A stretch of DNA of 10,507 bases from Actinomycetota bacterium (GTDB taxonomy: Bacteria; Actinomycetota; Thermoleophilia; RBG-16-64-13). The notes under the pieces were generated by a model, which had not been told where the DNA came from, ran no database searches, and worked only from the letters and a program-made list of their open reading frames with translations. A program made the translations under genes and the position numbers. How positions within the stretch are numbered: the stretch's first letter is position 1; each line of letters starts with the position of its first letter. Location: contig PMIZ01000519.1 in the NCBI GenBank assembly GCA_003157225.1, forward strand, positions 1-10,507, read 5' to 3'. Of this stretch, positions 1 through 5,988 are shown piece by piece.

Positions 1-293
1 CCGCCGCCGCCGTAGCCACCGCCGGTCCGAGGCGCGCGAGCCACCTGTTCCTTGGCCACATCGACTTTGAGAGCGCGGCCGTCCACCTGGGTGCCGTCAA
101 GCGCCGCTTTGGCCTTCTGAGCCTCTTCGGCTGAACCCATCTCGACGAAACCGAAGCCTTTAGGGCGTCCGGAATCGCGATCGGTGATTAGGTTCACCGA
201 GGCCACCTCACCGTGCGCCTCGAAGAGTGTCCTGATGCTTGCTTCGGAGGTCTCATAACTGAGGTTGCCCACGTACAGTTTTGCTGAATTCAC
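1..293 (-). CDS. RRM-type RNA-binding protein, glycine-rich tail (partial)
   Basis: The product is the first 97 residues of a single-RRM RNA-binding protein; the C-terminus lies beyond position 1. The RNP2 motif (LYVGNL) is near residues 6-11 and RNP1 (KGFGFVEM) near residues 43-50, with the usual spacing of one RRM fold over residues 5-80. A glycine run begins at about residue 92, as in the small cyanobacterial and bacterial Rbp proteins that bind single-stranded RNA and are often cold-induced. I chose the GTG at 291-293 because GGAGG lies 5 bases upstream. An in-frame ATG at 303-305 would add four residues but has no ribosome binding site. It is transcribed away from the rest of the window and is probably unrelated to the methyltransferase genes. 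The family assignment is firm; the cellular role is inferred. Confidence 0.93.
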   Translation of the reverse strand, partial: MNSAKLYVGNLSYETSEASIRTLFEAHGEVASVNLITDRDSGRPKGFGFVEMGSAEEAQKAKAALDGTQVDGRALKVDVAKEQVARAPRTGGGYGGG

Positions 294-384
294 TACAGCC
301 TCCATGAATGGAGTTACATTGCGACAAACGAGAGGGAAGGACTGGAGACTGAGCGAGGAGGTTGAGAGCTCGGCGCCGCGCCTG

Positions 385-408
385 AAGCACATTCCTTAAC
401 GAATGCTT
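385..408 (-). repeat. Hairpin in the leader of the RRM gene
   Basis: An imperfect inverted repeat: on the minus strand, AAGCATTC and GAATGTGCTT flank a GTTAAG loop. It contains a CATTC/GAATG stem with flanking complementary bases and a small bulge. It lies at the predicted 5' end of the transcript, so it could be a stability or cold-responsive leader structure. There is no T-run, so it is not a terminator. The function is a guess. Confidence 0.4.
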
Positions 409-414
409 GTTATC

Positions 415-420
415 AGTATA
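415..420 (-). promoter_or_regulatory. Candidate -10 element for the RRM gene
   Basis: On the minus strand the hexamer TATACT (5 of 6 matches to TATAAT) is preceded by TGG, close to an extended -10 TGN. No good -35 hexamer lies 16-18 bases upstream, where the sequence is very GC-rich. Transcription would start near 408 and give a long untranslated leader before the GTG at 293. Confidence 0.45.
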
Positions 421-615
421 CCACGCCGCCGCCGACGCGTCGCGTCCCCAAGGCCGGCGCGTGATAGAGTTAGAACGTAGAAGGTGCGTAGCATTTGCCT
501 TCCCGTCCCGCCATTTGCCGCACATTCAATCCCGGACACTCAAGAACCCCGGGGAGAGTCGTTTCCACCAGCGGAATGTGCCGTCCGCCCGAATCAGAGA
601 GAAGGGAGGCCACAG

Positions 616-888
616 GTGAGCAGCCAGAAAGAGGTGCGCTACGTGGTTTCTCGTCTGAAGGACCCGCAGGATCTCGAAAGCGCCCGGGAGCCGATCGGCT
701 GGCACCCTTTCCTGGATCTTGCCAAGAAGCATGCCGACCGCATGGGCGCCGGCACTTGTGTCGATGCGGAAGGGGGAACCTACCACCTTGACGGGCCATA
801 CAGGCGGCGCGGCCAATGGCAAGCGGAGTGGACCAACCGCAACCTCTATCAGGGCGGAAAGAAGCGAAGCCCCGCGCCCGGAATCTAG
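616..888 (+). CDS. Small hypothetical protein, 90 residues
   Basis: I do not recognise this protein. The GTG at 616 is chosen because GGGAGG lies 6 bases upstream (604-609); the same frame runs open further 5' but without a ribosome binding site. The product is charged and soluble, with no signal peptide or membrane segment. An aromatic/arginine-rich C-terminal half holds YHLDGPYRRRGQW and AEWTNRNLYQGG. Its stop codon (886-888) overlaps the stop of the convergent radical SAM gene by two bases. The ribosome binding site and the clean fit between neighbours support a real gene; minus-strand frames over the same span lack comparable starts. No function is proposed. Confidence 0.55.
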   Translation: MSSQKEVRYVVSRLKDPQDLESAREPIGWHPFLDLAKKHADRMGAGTCVDAEGGTYHLDGPYRRRGQWQAEWTNRNLYQGGKKRSPAPGI

Positions 889-2381
889 GACTGGCGGAAG
901 AACCAAGTCGCCTGCTGTTTGAAGGCCGCCGCCAACCGGCGGAACTGCTCCATGCCCGTCTCCCAGATGTCGATCATGTCCCTGCGGGGCGCGCTCGGCA
1001 GCTCAGCCTCGTCCTTGTTCACCCCGGCCTGCCACAGAGCTGCGTAGACCCGAGCGAACAGCATCGAGTTCTTGCGAGAGCTGAAGTTGCTCACCAGGCA
1101 GTATAGGGGATTGCGCCCGGCAAGCAGGTTGTGGCCCACCCGATTGAGGATATTCACGGTCGAGTAGAAGGTCCTGTTGCACTCGGTCATCTCCTGAATG
1201 ATCTGGTCCATGTTCAGGTATTTGTAGCGCGCGACCGGGTAGTTGAGCGTGTAGTACTTCCAATCCTCGGGGAAGTTGTCCAGCCCGATTCTGTTCTCCG
1301 CCTTGAGCTGCTTCCATAGGCGCGTACCAGGCAATGGAGTGAGGAATAGCACATTCATGTTGTCAACCCCGTAGCGGTCGGCCGCCTCGGCGATCAACGT
1401 CCCCACGCCGGGGCGATCGGAGTCGAGTCCCATGATGAAGGAGCCGACCACCAGTAAGTTGTGGCGACGGATGCGCTCTACCGAGGCGGGGATGTTGCGC
1501 CCGACGAGCATAGCCGATTTCTTGCCCAGCTCAGGAAGGCCCTCGGGCGTTACCGATTCAAACCCGATGAACAGACCCACGCAGCCGGCCTTCTCGGCCA
1601 AGGCAAGCAGTTCCTCGTCGTCGGCGAAGTTGACGGTGGTCTGGCCGATCCAAGCCTTGCCGGTGTCCGCCTCGGCCAGAGCGCGAAAAAGTTCCTTGGC
1701 CCGAGCGATATGCTCCGGCTTGCGACCGATGAGGTTGTCATCCACGATCAGCACCCGAGCCTCGGGGATCGACTTGAACTCCTCCACCACCTGAGAGATG
1801 GGCCGTTGGCGATAGCTCGCCCCGTTGAACTGGGTGACGCTGCAGAAGCTGCAATTGAGCGAACAGCCCCGGGTGGTCTGGATGGAGCCAAAGGCATATC
1901 CGTCGGGGAGGAGGTCGTGACGAGCAGGGACGATCTGGTCCATGGCCGCCCGACCGCCGGCGTAGCCGGGCTTCAGACGTCCGGTCTGCAGATCCTCGAG
2001 CACTTCCGCCCATACCGCTTCCGCCTCGCCGGCCACGACGGAGTCCACGTGCGAGCTTGCCTCCGCCATGCACATGGTGGCGTGAATGCCGCCCATGACC
2101 ACCGGGACGCCCCGGGCTCGAAAGCCTCGGGCGATCTCGTAGGCCCTGGGTGCTTGCGATGTGAAGGCGGTGATGCCGACCGCGTCGGGCTGAGGCAGAG
2201 CCTCGTAGTCGATGGAGGCGAGGTTCTCATCAAAGATCGAGACGTCCCAGTCGGGGGGAGTCAGACCGGCCAGCACCAAGAGTCCAAGTGGCTTCCACAA
2301 ACGATAGCGGTTCCAGTAACTGCTTCTGTTGAGGGACATGCTTACGAGCGGGTTGGATGGGTTGACCAGGTAGAGAAGCAT
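885..2381 (-). CDS. B12-binding-domain radical SAM protein
   Basis: A 498-residue class B radical SAM enzyme, expected to be a cytosolic, oxygen-sensitive Fe-S protein. Residues about 1-145 form a cobalamin-binding-like Rossmann domain with the VVMGGIHATM and AGEAEAVW signatures; no DxHxxG cobalamin His motif is present, as is common in this subfamily. The radical SAM domain follows, with the [4Fe-4S] ligands C173-x3-C177-x2-C180 (RGCSLNCSFC), then FIGFESVTPEGL and PLPGTRLW further on. Relatives include methylases and ring-forming enzymes such as the hopanoid-modifying HpnP/HpnR types, but the reaction cannot be told from sequence. The ATG at 2381 has GGAGA 4 bases upstream. It is separated from the selenoprotein gene by about 490 bases and a small opposite-strand gene, so it is probably its own transcription unit. 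Confidence 0.92.
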   Translation of the reverse strand: MLLYLVNPSNPLVSMSLNRSSYWNRYRLWKPLGLLVLAGLTPPDWDVSIFDENLASIDYEALPQPDAVGITAFTSQAPRAYEIARGFRARGVPVVMGGIHATMCMAEASSHVDSVVAGEAEAVWAEVLEDLQTGRLKPGYAGGRAAMDQIVPARHDLLPDGYAFGSIQTTRGCSLNCSFCSVTQFNGASYRQRPISQVVEEFKSIPEARVLIVDDNLIGRKPEHIARAKELFRALAEADTGKAWIGQTTVNFADDEELLALAEKAGCVGLFIGFESVTPEGLPELGKKSAMLVGRNIPASVERIRRHNLLVVGSFIMGLDSDRPGVGTLIAEAADRYGVDNMNVLFLTPLPGTRLWKQLKAENRIGLDNFPEDWKYYTLNYPVARYKYLNMDQIIQEMTECNRTFYSTVNILNRVGHNLLAGRNPLYCLVSNFSSRKNSMLFARVYAALWQAGVNKDEAELPSAPRRDMIDIWETGMEQFRRLAAAFKQQATWFFRQS

Positions 2382-2465
2382 TCCGTCTCCAGACCATGAT
2401 GGTTACGGCGGTATCGACTGGGAGACTCTGCTTGGCATTGCGGACAACGCTAGGCGAAGGCAAAG

Positions 2466-2493
2466 ATCCAAACCGGTCCCCGGGGGTTTGGAT
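2466..2493. repeat. Perfect 9-bp inverted repeat upstream of the radical SAM gene
   Basis: ATCCAAACC (2466-2474) and GGTTTGGAT (2485-2493) are exact reverse complements around a 10-base GC-rich centre. It lies 85 bases upstream of the radical SAM start codon. As DNA it could be an operator. As minus-strand RNA it would form a stable hairpin followed by only a short T-rich stretch (TCTTTG), which would make a weak terminator for transcripts from the selenoprotein operon. The symmetry is certain and the role is not. Confidence 0.6.
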
Positions 2494-2652
2494 TCCCGCG
2501 CCCTAGCTGCTCACGAAAGAAGCATAGCATCTCTCCCGTGTCGGACGGACAGTGAGGGTAGGGTGATAGACTAGGATCATTCTACGGATCCGCGCCTTGT
2601 GATCCCCCCAGAGACTCCGCTACAGCTGACACGCGAGAGAGGACACCGTCCT

Positions 2653-2841
2653 ATGAGAATCGAAATCCGCGAGGCAGAATCATCGACGTCCGAGCGGCCG
2701 CTGTGGCTCTGGCGGGTGTGGTGCAACGGCCGCATGTCCCAAGGGTTCAGTCCGACCGAAAGGGACGCAAGCAACCAGGCGAAACTCGAGCAGTCCCGCC
2801 TCGGGCACTGCTGGGAATCAACATCTCGGGGGCTCCGGTGA
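2653..2841 (+). CDS. Small hypothetical protein, 62 residues
   Basis: Not recognised. The ATG at 2653 has a purine-rich AGAGAGGA at 2635-2642, about 10 bases upstream, acceptable as a ribosome binding site. The protein has an acidic start, then a tryptophan-rich WLWRVWCNGRMSQGF stretch and a helical, glutamine-rich end. It is soluble, with no membrane segment. It is the only + strand gene between the selenoprotein operon and the radical SAM gene, ending 32 bases before the convergent selenoprotein stop. The short length keeps confidence moderate. Confidence 0.45.
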   Translation: MRIEIREAESSTSERPLWLWRVWCNGRMSQGFSPTERDASNQAKLEQSRLGHCWESTSRGLR

Positions 2842-2873
2842 TCGAGGCCTAGTCCCGACTCGGCCCAACGCCC

Positions 2874-4640
2874 TTAGACATCGTATCCGCTGCGGCTGAG
2901 CGCGGTGGCATGCCGCTTCTGGCGGGCTTCGCGCCGACGGACAGCCTGGTCGTCTTCCTTGAACACTCCGCTCTCGGGTCGCCAACGATCCACGGACACG
3001 GTCTTGCCGTACCACATGTCGGTGGTGAGCCAGAGGGCCTGCGTCTCTCCGCCCACTACCACCACGTCGATCTTCTCCGGTGACGTGTAGGGGGCGATCA
3101 GCTCGTCCTTGGAGAGCTTCAACCACGAAGCGAACGGCTCCATTCCGGCGCGGGCATTGGGCTCCACCAACGAATAGACCACGTCCGATCCCCAGAATTG
3201 GCCCACGCTCATCTTGAAGTTCTCCGATAGATAGGCAGAAAGCTTGGCCGGATCATCGAAGCCCTGCTCCTTCAAGTGATTTGCAACCAGCGGGTCCATC
3301 ACCAGTGTCAGCGATCCCCTCAGGCAAGGGAACGCCTGCATGATGATGAGCATCTCCTCCTGCGCCGGGCGGCAGCATCCCGCGGCGCCCATGCTGTTGA
3401 TGGCGCTCCAGCCCTGGAAGACGCTGACCGTGCTCTCGTCCTTCTTGAAGCCCTTCCGGACGTGGAACGGCTCCCATGCGCTCCGCTCCTCGTTCTCCGC
3501 GAACGTCATGTTGTTGTAGTTGAGATTGCTGCCCGTGGACCCCATGAAGGTCTCGCCCAGGCGCGCGTCGGCCAGGTTGATGGTCATCAACGTCCATGCC
3601 CGACCGATGACTGTGTTGGCTTGGTTGAACGGACTCAGGGCGCCCAAACCGGAGTTCATGCCGATCTCTTCACGGATCGGCCCATTCACGACCGCCATCC
3701 TTGAGAACGAGGTGGTCGAGCTAGGCATGGACGCTTCCTCGCTCGCAGCGAGGGCCAGAATCACCGGCAGGTGCTCCGGCCCGGCACCCGCCATTACTGC
3801 GTTCACCGCCACCTTCTCGACCGTGTACTCCAGCCTCTCCTGGTCGATGGTGATGGTCATCCGACCGACGATCTCGTTGGGGTCAGCGCCAGTCCCGGTG
3901 AGCATGCGCGCAACGCGCTCCTCTGTAGGCAGAACGATAGGTGCGCCATCCGTCCACCCGTTCTCCAGAAACAGCTGATGGAGGCTCTCCTCCTTGTCGG
4001 GCTTCAGCAGCCGGGGCCGCGGCAGGCCCCGTGTTGCTTTGGGGCTCATCTCCTCGGCGGTGAGTGGCCGGGTGAGCGCCTCGATGATCTGCGGCATCAG
4101 CGGATTGCCGGTCAGGGGATCGTCTCCCTCGACGTACCTCTGAAGCACTTCTCGCGGCCTGCCCACCAGTGGATAGGGAACGTAGCTGAAGCGCAGGTCC
4201 ATGCCGTGATTCCGCGCATCCTGGGCGATGTACTCCGCAAAGCGGGCGCTGGAAAGCGGCGCGGTCGGAACTCCGTATTTGGACTCGAGCTCTCTGCAGT
4301 GAGCGGCGACACTCGCCGCACAGCCGTCTCAGCCACCCACCCCGAAGATGACGGCGTCGGCATCGCGCTTCGCGTCCTCCCACATCTGCGGTTCGTCCAT
4401 GAACATGATGCCGGTCTTGTGACGAAGGACGGTCTTCACGCTGGGCATGTTGCGGGCAAACCAGGCCACCGCTTCTTCCAGAAACCCCCACCCGCCTCCA
4501 AATCCGACGTCGATCAGGTGGATGGTCTTGCCCTCGAGCGTGTCCAAACGAGGCGCAAGCGGCTTCGGCTGCACGAAGTTAGTGGGCTGACCCCTGGGAT
4601 CCAACACGGTGCAAAGAGAAGCGGCGGACTTCGGTTCCAT
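2874..4640 (-). CDS. UGSC-type selenoprotein with UxxC site and long C-terminal domain
   Basis: I read this as one 588-residue selenoprotein. The frame from ATG 4640 runs to a TGA at 4329-4331 and continues in register to TAA at 2874. Decoded as Sec, the TGA gives GVGG-U104-D-G-C107, a U-x-x-C redox motif matching the UGSC-containing (seleno)protein family first noted in marine metagenomes. The opening also fits that family (DPRGQP, LEGKTIHLIDVG near residues 14-46, DADAVIFGVGG before the U). Residues about 215-560 form a second conserved region: GWTDGAPIVLPTEERV at 228-243, a Cys pair at 422-423 (GCCRPAQEE) and VVVGGET at 527-533. From memory this region also occurs with UGSC domains, but its reaction is unknown to me. 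A SECIS-like hairpin follows the TGA. AGGAG lies 11 bases before the ATG, inside the end of the SnoaL-like gene 6 bases upstream, so translation is probably coupled. Reading the TGA as a stop would leave a 103-residue stub and an orphan frame with no ribosome binding site at its first ATG (4202). Confidence 0.85.
4303..4331 (-). promoter_or_regulatory. Sec UGA codon plus bacterial SECIS-like hairpin
   Basis: The UGA occupies 4331-4329. Nine bases later GCGGCGA pairs perfectly with UCGCCGC (4319-4303) around a GUG loop, giving a 7-bp stem. Beyond a U-U mismatch two more pairs (U-A, G-C) can form at the base, to 4300-4322. The loop starts 16 bases after the UGA and its first base is G. Both features fit the published bacterial SECIS consensus (loop about 16-37 bases from the UGA, G in the first two loop positions) recognised by SelB. 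The hairpin lies within coding sequence, as bacterial SECIS elements do. Whether this genome encodes SelA/B/C/D cannot be seen here. Confidence 0.75.
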
Positions 4641-4646
4641 CTCTGG

Positions 4647-5153
4647 TCACTCTCCTCTGAAGCGCTTCGTCGCGAATTCGCGCAACGCCTCTTCCTTCTG
4701 CCGGTTCCACAGTTCGAACAGCGATTCGAAGTTATCTCCGGGACGATGCGACTCCGTCCAATATAGGATCCTTCCAATCTTCATTTCACCGCCATCGTCC
4801 TCTGCAAAGTGGTAGTGGGCGCTGGCCTGCAGCGGTCGCCAAGTCTTGCCCGATTCCTTATGCGTGAAGCACAGTTCGAACTGCACGACCGCGACCATCG
4901 AGCTGACGTCGATCGCGTAGTACTTGGGGGTGAGCTTCTCATGGATTCCCGGATGGACGAAGGTCATCAACAGCTCCGCGCGGCTGAGCGGCGGGCTGAG
5001 GAACGGCGGCGGGGTGTACATGCAGAACTGGAAGTCGTCGGAGAAGTACTTGCGGAGCTCGGCCACCGATTCAACGGCGCCTTGCTTGTTGTTGGCGTCG
5101 GCGAAGTACCCGTCCAGCCAGTTCGAGATCTCTTCGCGCGAGATATTGCTCAT
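4647..5153 (-). CDS. SnoaL/NTF2-like protein (168 residues)
   Basis: A small soluble protein whose length and pattern fit the NTF2-like cone fold: an N-terminal helix (EEISNWLDGYF), a helix leading to YFSDDFQF near residues 36-43, then alternating beta strands such as SMVAVVQFELCFT and MKIGRILYWTE, ending in a charged helix. Such domains serve as small-molecule isomerases, cyclases or hydratases, or as non-catalytic partners. No catalytic set is identifiable. The frame is open up to 5219, but the ATG at 5153 is preferred because the extra N-terminus is arginine-rich and unlike the fold. The local ribosome binding site is weak. A strongly initiated leader ORF ends 8 bases before the ATG and may feed ribosomes to it. 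The gene is followed after 6 bases by the selenoprotein gene, so the two products are probably made together. Confidence 0.75.
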   Translation of the reverse strand: MSNISREEISNWLDGYFADANNKQGAVESVAELRKYFSDDFQFCMYTPPPFLSPPLSRAELLMTFVHPGIHEKLTPKYYAIDVSSMVAVVQFELCFTHKESGKTWRPLQASAHYHFAEDDGGEMKIGRILYWTESHRPGDNFESLFELWNRQKEEALREFATKRFRGE

Positions 5154-5161
5154 TGACCACG

Positions 5162-5215
5162 CTACTTTCTTGAGTATTCCGGCGCGAAGAACGCGTCGTA
5201 GAACACGATGGGCAT
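5162..5215 (-). CDS. Possible 17-residue leader ORF
   Basis: An ATG at 5215 begins a 17-codon frame (MPIVFYDAFFAPEYSRK) ending in TAG at 5162-5164. It has the best ribosome binding site in this operon: AGGAGG 7 bases upstream, overlapping the tetR stop codon. Its stop lies 8 bases before the SnoaL-like ATG. It could be a translated leader that couples tetR to the next gene, or the stump of a former gene. It is too short to assign by homology. Confidence 0.4.
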   Translation of the reverse strand: MPIVFYDAFFAPEYSRK

Positions 5216-5222
5216 CCAACTT

Positions 5223-5228
5223 CCTCCT
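5223..5228 (-). promoter_or_regulatory. Strong ribosome binding site overlapping the tetR stop
   Basis: AGGAGG on the minus strand shares bases with the TAG of the TetR gene (5227-5229). It is ideally spaced (7 bases) for the ATG at 5215, too close (3 bases) for the TTG at 5219, and about 70 bases from the SnoaL-like ATG at 5153. It therefore implies initiation at the short leader frame. Confidence 0.6.
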
Positions 5229-5898
5229 AGGGCCTTCCGCCTTGCCATTTTTCCGGATACATGAAGAGCTCAGCGGCCTTCAGGGCCTCCTTCGCGGTCA
5301 CCTGGGGTGTCGGGGTGTCCGGTTCCTGCGCAGCCATATACCAGCCGGCTTGGATCCCGTAGATCATCGACGTAAAAATGTGGCCCAGGGCAGCCGACGT
5401 GACGCCGGTCCGGGCAAAGGTCGGTCGGCTCTTTGCCGCCTCATCGCACAGACCATGTATGCGGCCCAGATAGCGGTGGTATTCCTGCCGAACTTGTGAG
5501 TCGATGGCCGGATCTACGCCTTCGTCCTGGCTCAAGCCGGTGGTCTCGTTGAAGCCGAAGTAGCTCAACATGAAGTTCATCATCGGCGGGTCGGCATCGT
5601 ACGTCTCGAAAACCGTCTGCATGAGTCGGAGCAGCAGGTTGCGCGGGTCGGGGTCGTCCGCCTCCGCAGCGGCCAAGGCTTGGTCGATACGAGCATTGAT
5701 CTCAGCCCAACAGGAAGCGTACACCGCCCGGAGAAGGCCACTCTTGCTCTCGAATATCCGCAGTACGCCGCTTTCGCTGGTGCCGGCCTTGTTGGCAATC
5801 GTCCGGAGAGGGGTACCGACATAGCCCTTCGCGAAGAAGAGCTGCTTCGCCACCCGCATGATCCGTTGCGAAACGTCTGACCCGCTGTCTACCGGCAT
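5227..5898 (-). CDS. TetR-family transcriptional regulator
   Basis: A 223-residue one-component repressor. The N-terminal helix-turn-helix covers about residues 10-56, with the recognition region LRTIANKAGTSESGVLRIFE at 31-50 and the typical following KSGLLRAVY. The C-terminal helical ligand pocket is divergent, as usual, and does not reveal the inducer. I start at ATG 5898 (AAGGGG 7 bases upstream) rather than at the longer open frame to 5976, whose extension would overlap the -35 and the palindromic operator candidate at 5923-5941. That site and its near copy before the corrinoid gene suggest autoregulation and control of both operons. The gene heads the operon containing the SnoaL-like and selenoprotein genes. 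Confidence 0.9.
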   Translation of the reverse strand: MPVDSGSDVSQRIMRVAKQLFFAKGYVGTPLRTIANKAGTSESGVLRIFESKSGLLRAVYASCWAEINARIDQALAAAEADDPDPRNLLLRLMQTVFETYDADPPMMNFMLSYFGFNETTGLSQDEGVDPAIDSQVRQEYHRYLGRIHGLCDEAAKSRPTFARTGVTSAALGHIFTSMIYGIQAGWYMAAQEPDTPTPQVTAKEALKAAELFMYPEKWQGGRP

Positions 5899-5922
5899 GC
5901 TCCGCCCCTTGGTCAGAAGCCC

Positions 5923-5941
5923 TGGTAGCGACACTACTATC
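5923..5941. promoter_or_regulatory. Candidate TetR operator, tetR promoter copy
   Basis: The + strand reads TGGTAGCGACACTACTATC: a GTAG-N5-CTAC palindrome with an outer T/A pair. It lies 25 bases upstream of the tetR start codon. It matches the site at 10422-10440 in 14 of 19 positions, including both half-sites. Its place just downstream of a TTGACA hexamer suits repression by occlusion. The link to this TetR protein is inferred. Confidence 0.6.
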
Positions 5942-5946
5942 GTCGC

Positions 5947-5976
5947 ACCGTAGCATCGCAGTGTCGAGCGTGTCAA
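5947..5976 (-). promoter_or_regulatory. Candidate promoter of the tetR-selenoprotein operon
   Basis: A perfect TTGACA (minus strand, 5976-5971) is followed after 18 bases by TACGGT (5952-5947), which matches the -10 consensus in only three positions. The -35 is convincing and the -10 is weak. The start would fall in or next to the palindromic site at 5923-5941. Confidence 0.4.
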
Positions 5977-5988
5977 ACGCCAGCCAGG

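Larger units (their letters stand above)
294..615. other. Divergent intergenic region between the RRM gene and a small + strand gene
   Basis: This 322-base stretch carries no convincing gene; the overlapping frames on both strands lack ribosome binding sites and recognisable motifs. For the RRM gene it holds a -10-like hexamer (TATACT, minus strand, 415-420) and a hairpin just downstream (385-408), implying a leader of roughly 115 bases. The half nearest 616 should hold the promoter of the + strand gene, but I see no clear -35/-10 pair there. Confidence 0.5.

Noticed and set aside
885..888. Overlapping convergent stop codons sharing CTAG
   Set aside because: This is a neat junction but commonplace, with no functional implication by itself.
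253..906. Several overlapping frames on both strands between the RRM gene and 906
   Set aside because: They lack ribosome binding sites and motifs and conflict with the better-supported gene at 616-888.
1461..2399. Long + strand frame (312 codons) opposite the radical SAM gene
   Set aside because: It is antisense to a gene with clear Fe-S and domain motifs; its translation is histidine/glycine-rich with no recognisable domain and arises from GC-rich codon bias.
2842..2873. Terminator after the selenoprotein gene
   Set aside because: Only short GC-rich symmetry (GGCC...GGCC, AGTC/GACT) is present and there is no T-run on either strand.
4329..4640. Separate 103-residue protein ending at the TGA
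   Set aside because: The frame continues without interruption into conserved family sequence, and the TGA sits in a U-x-x-C motif followed by a SECIS-like hairpin.
3771..4766. Long + strand frame (331 codons) opposite the selenoprotein gene
   Set aside because: It is antisense to conserved UGSC-family sequence and crosses two genes; it has no motif and no convincing ribosome binding site.
4154..5219. TTG start at 5219 for the SnoaL-like protein
   Set aside because: The Shine-Dalgarno is only 3 bases away and the added 22 residues are arginine-rich and unlike the fold; the same site fits the ATG at 5215 better.
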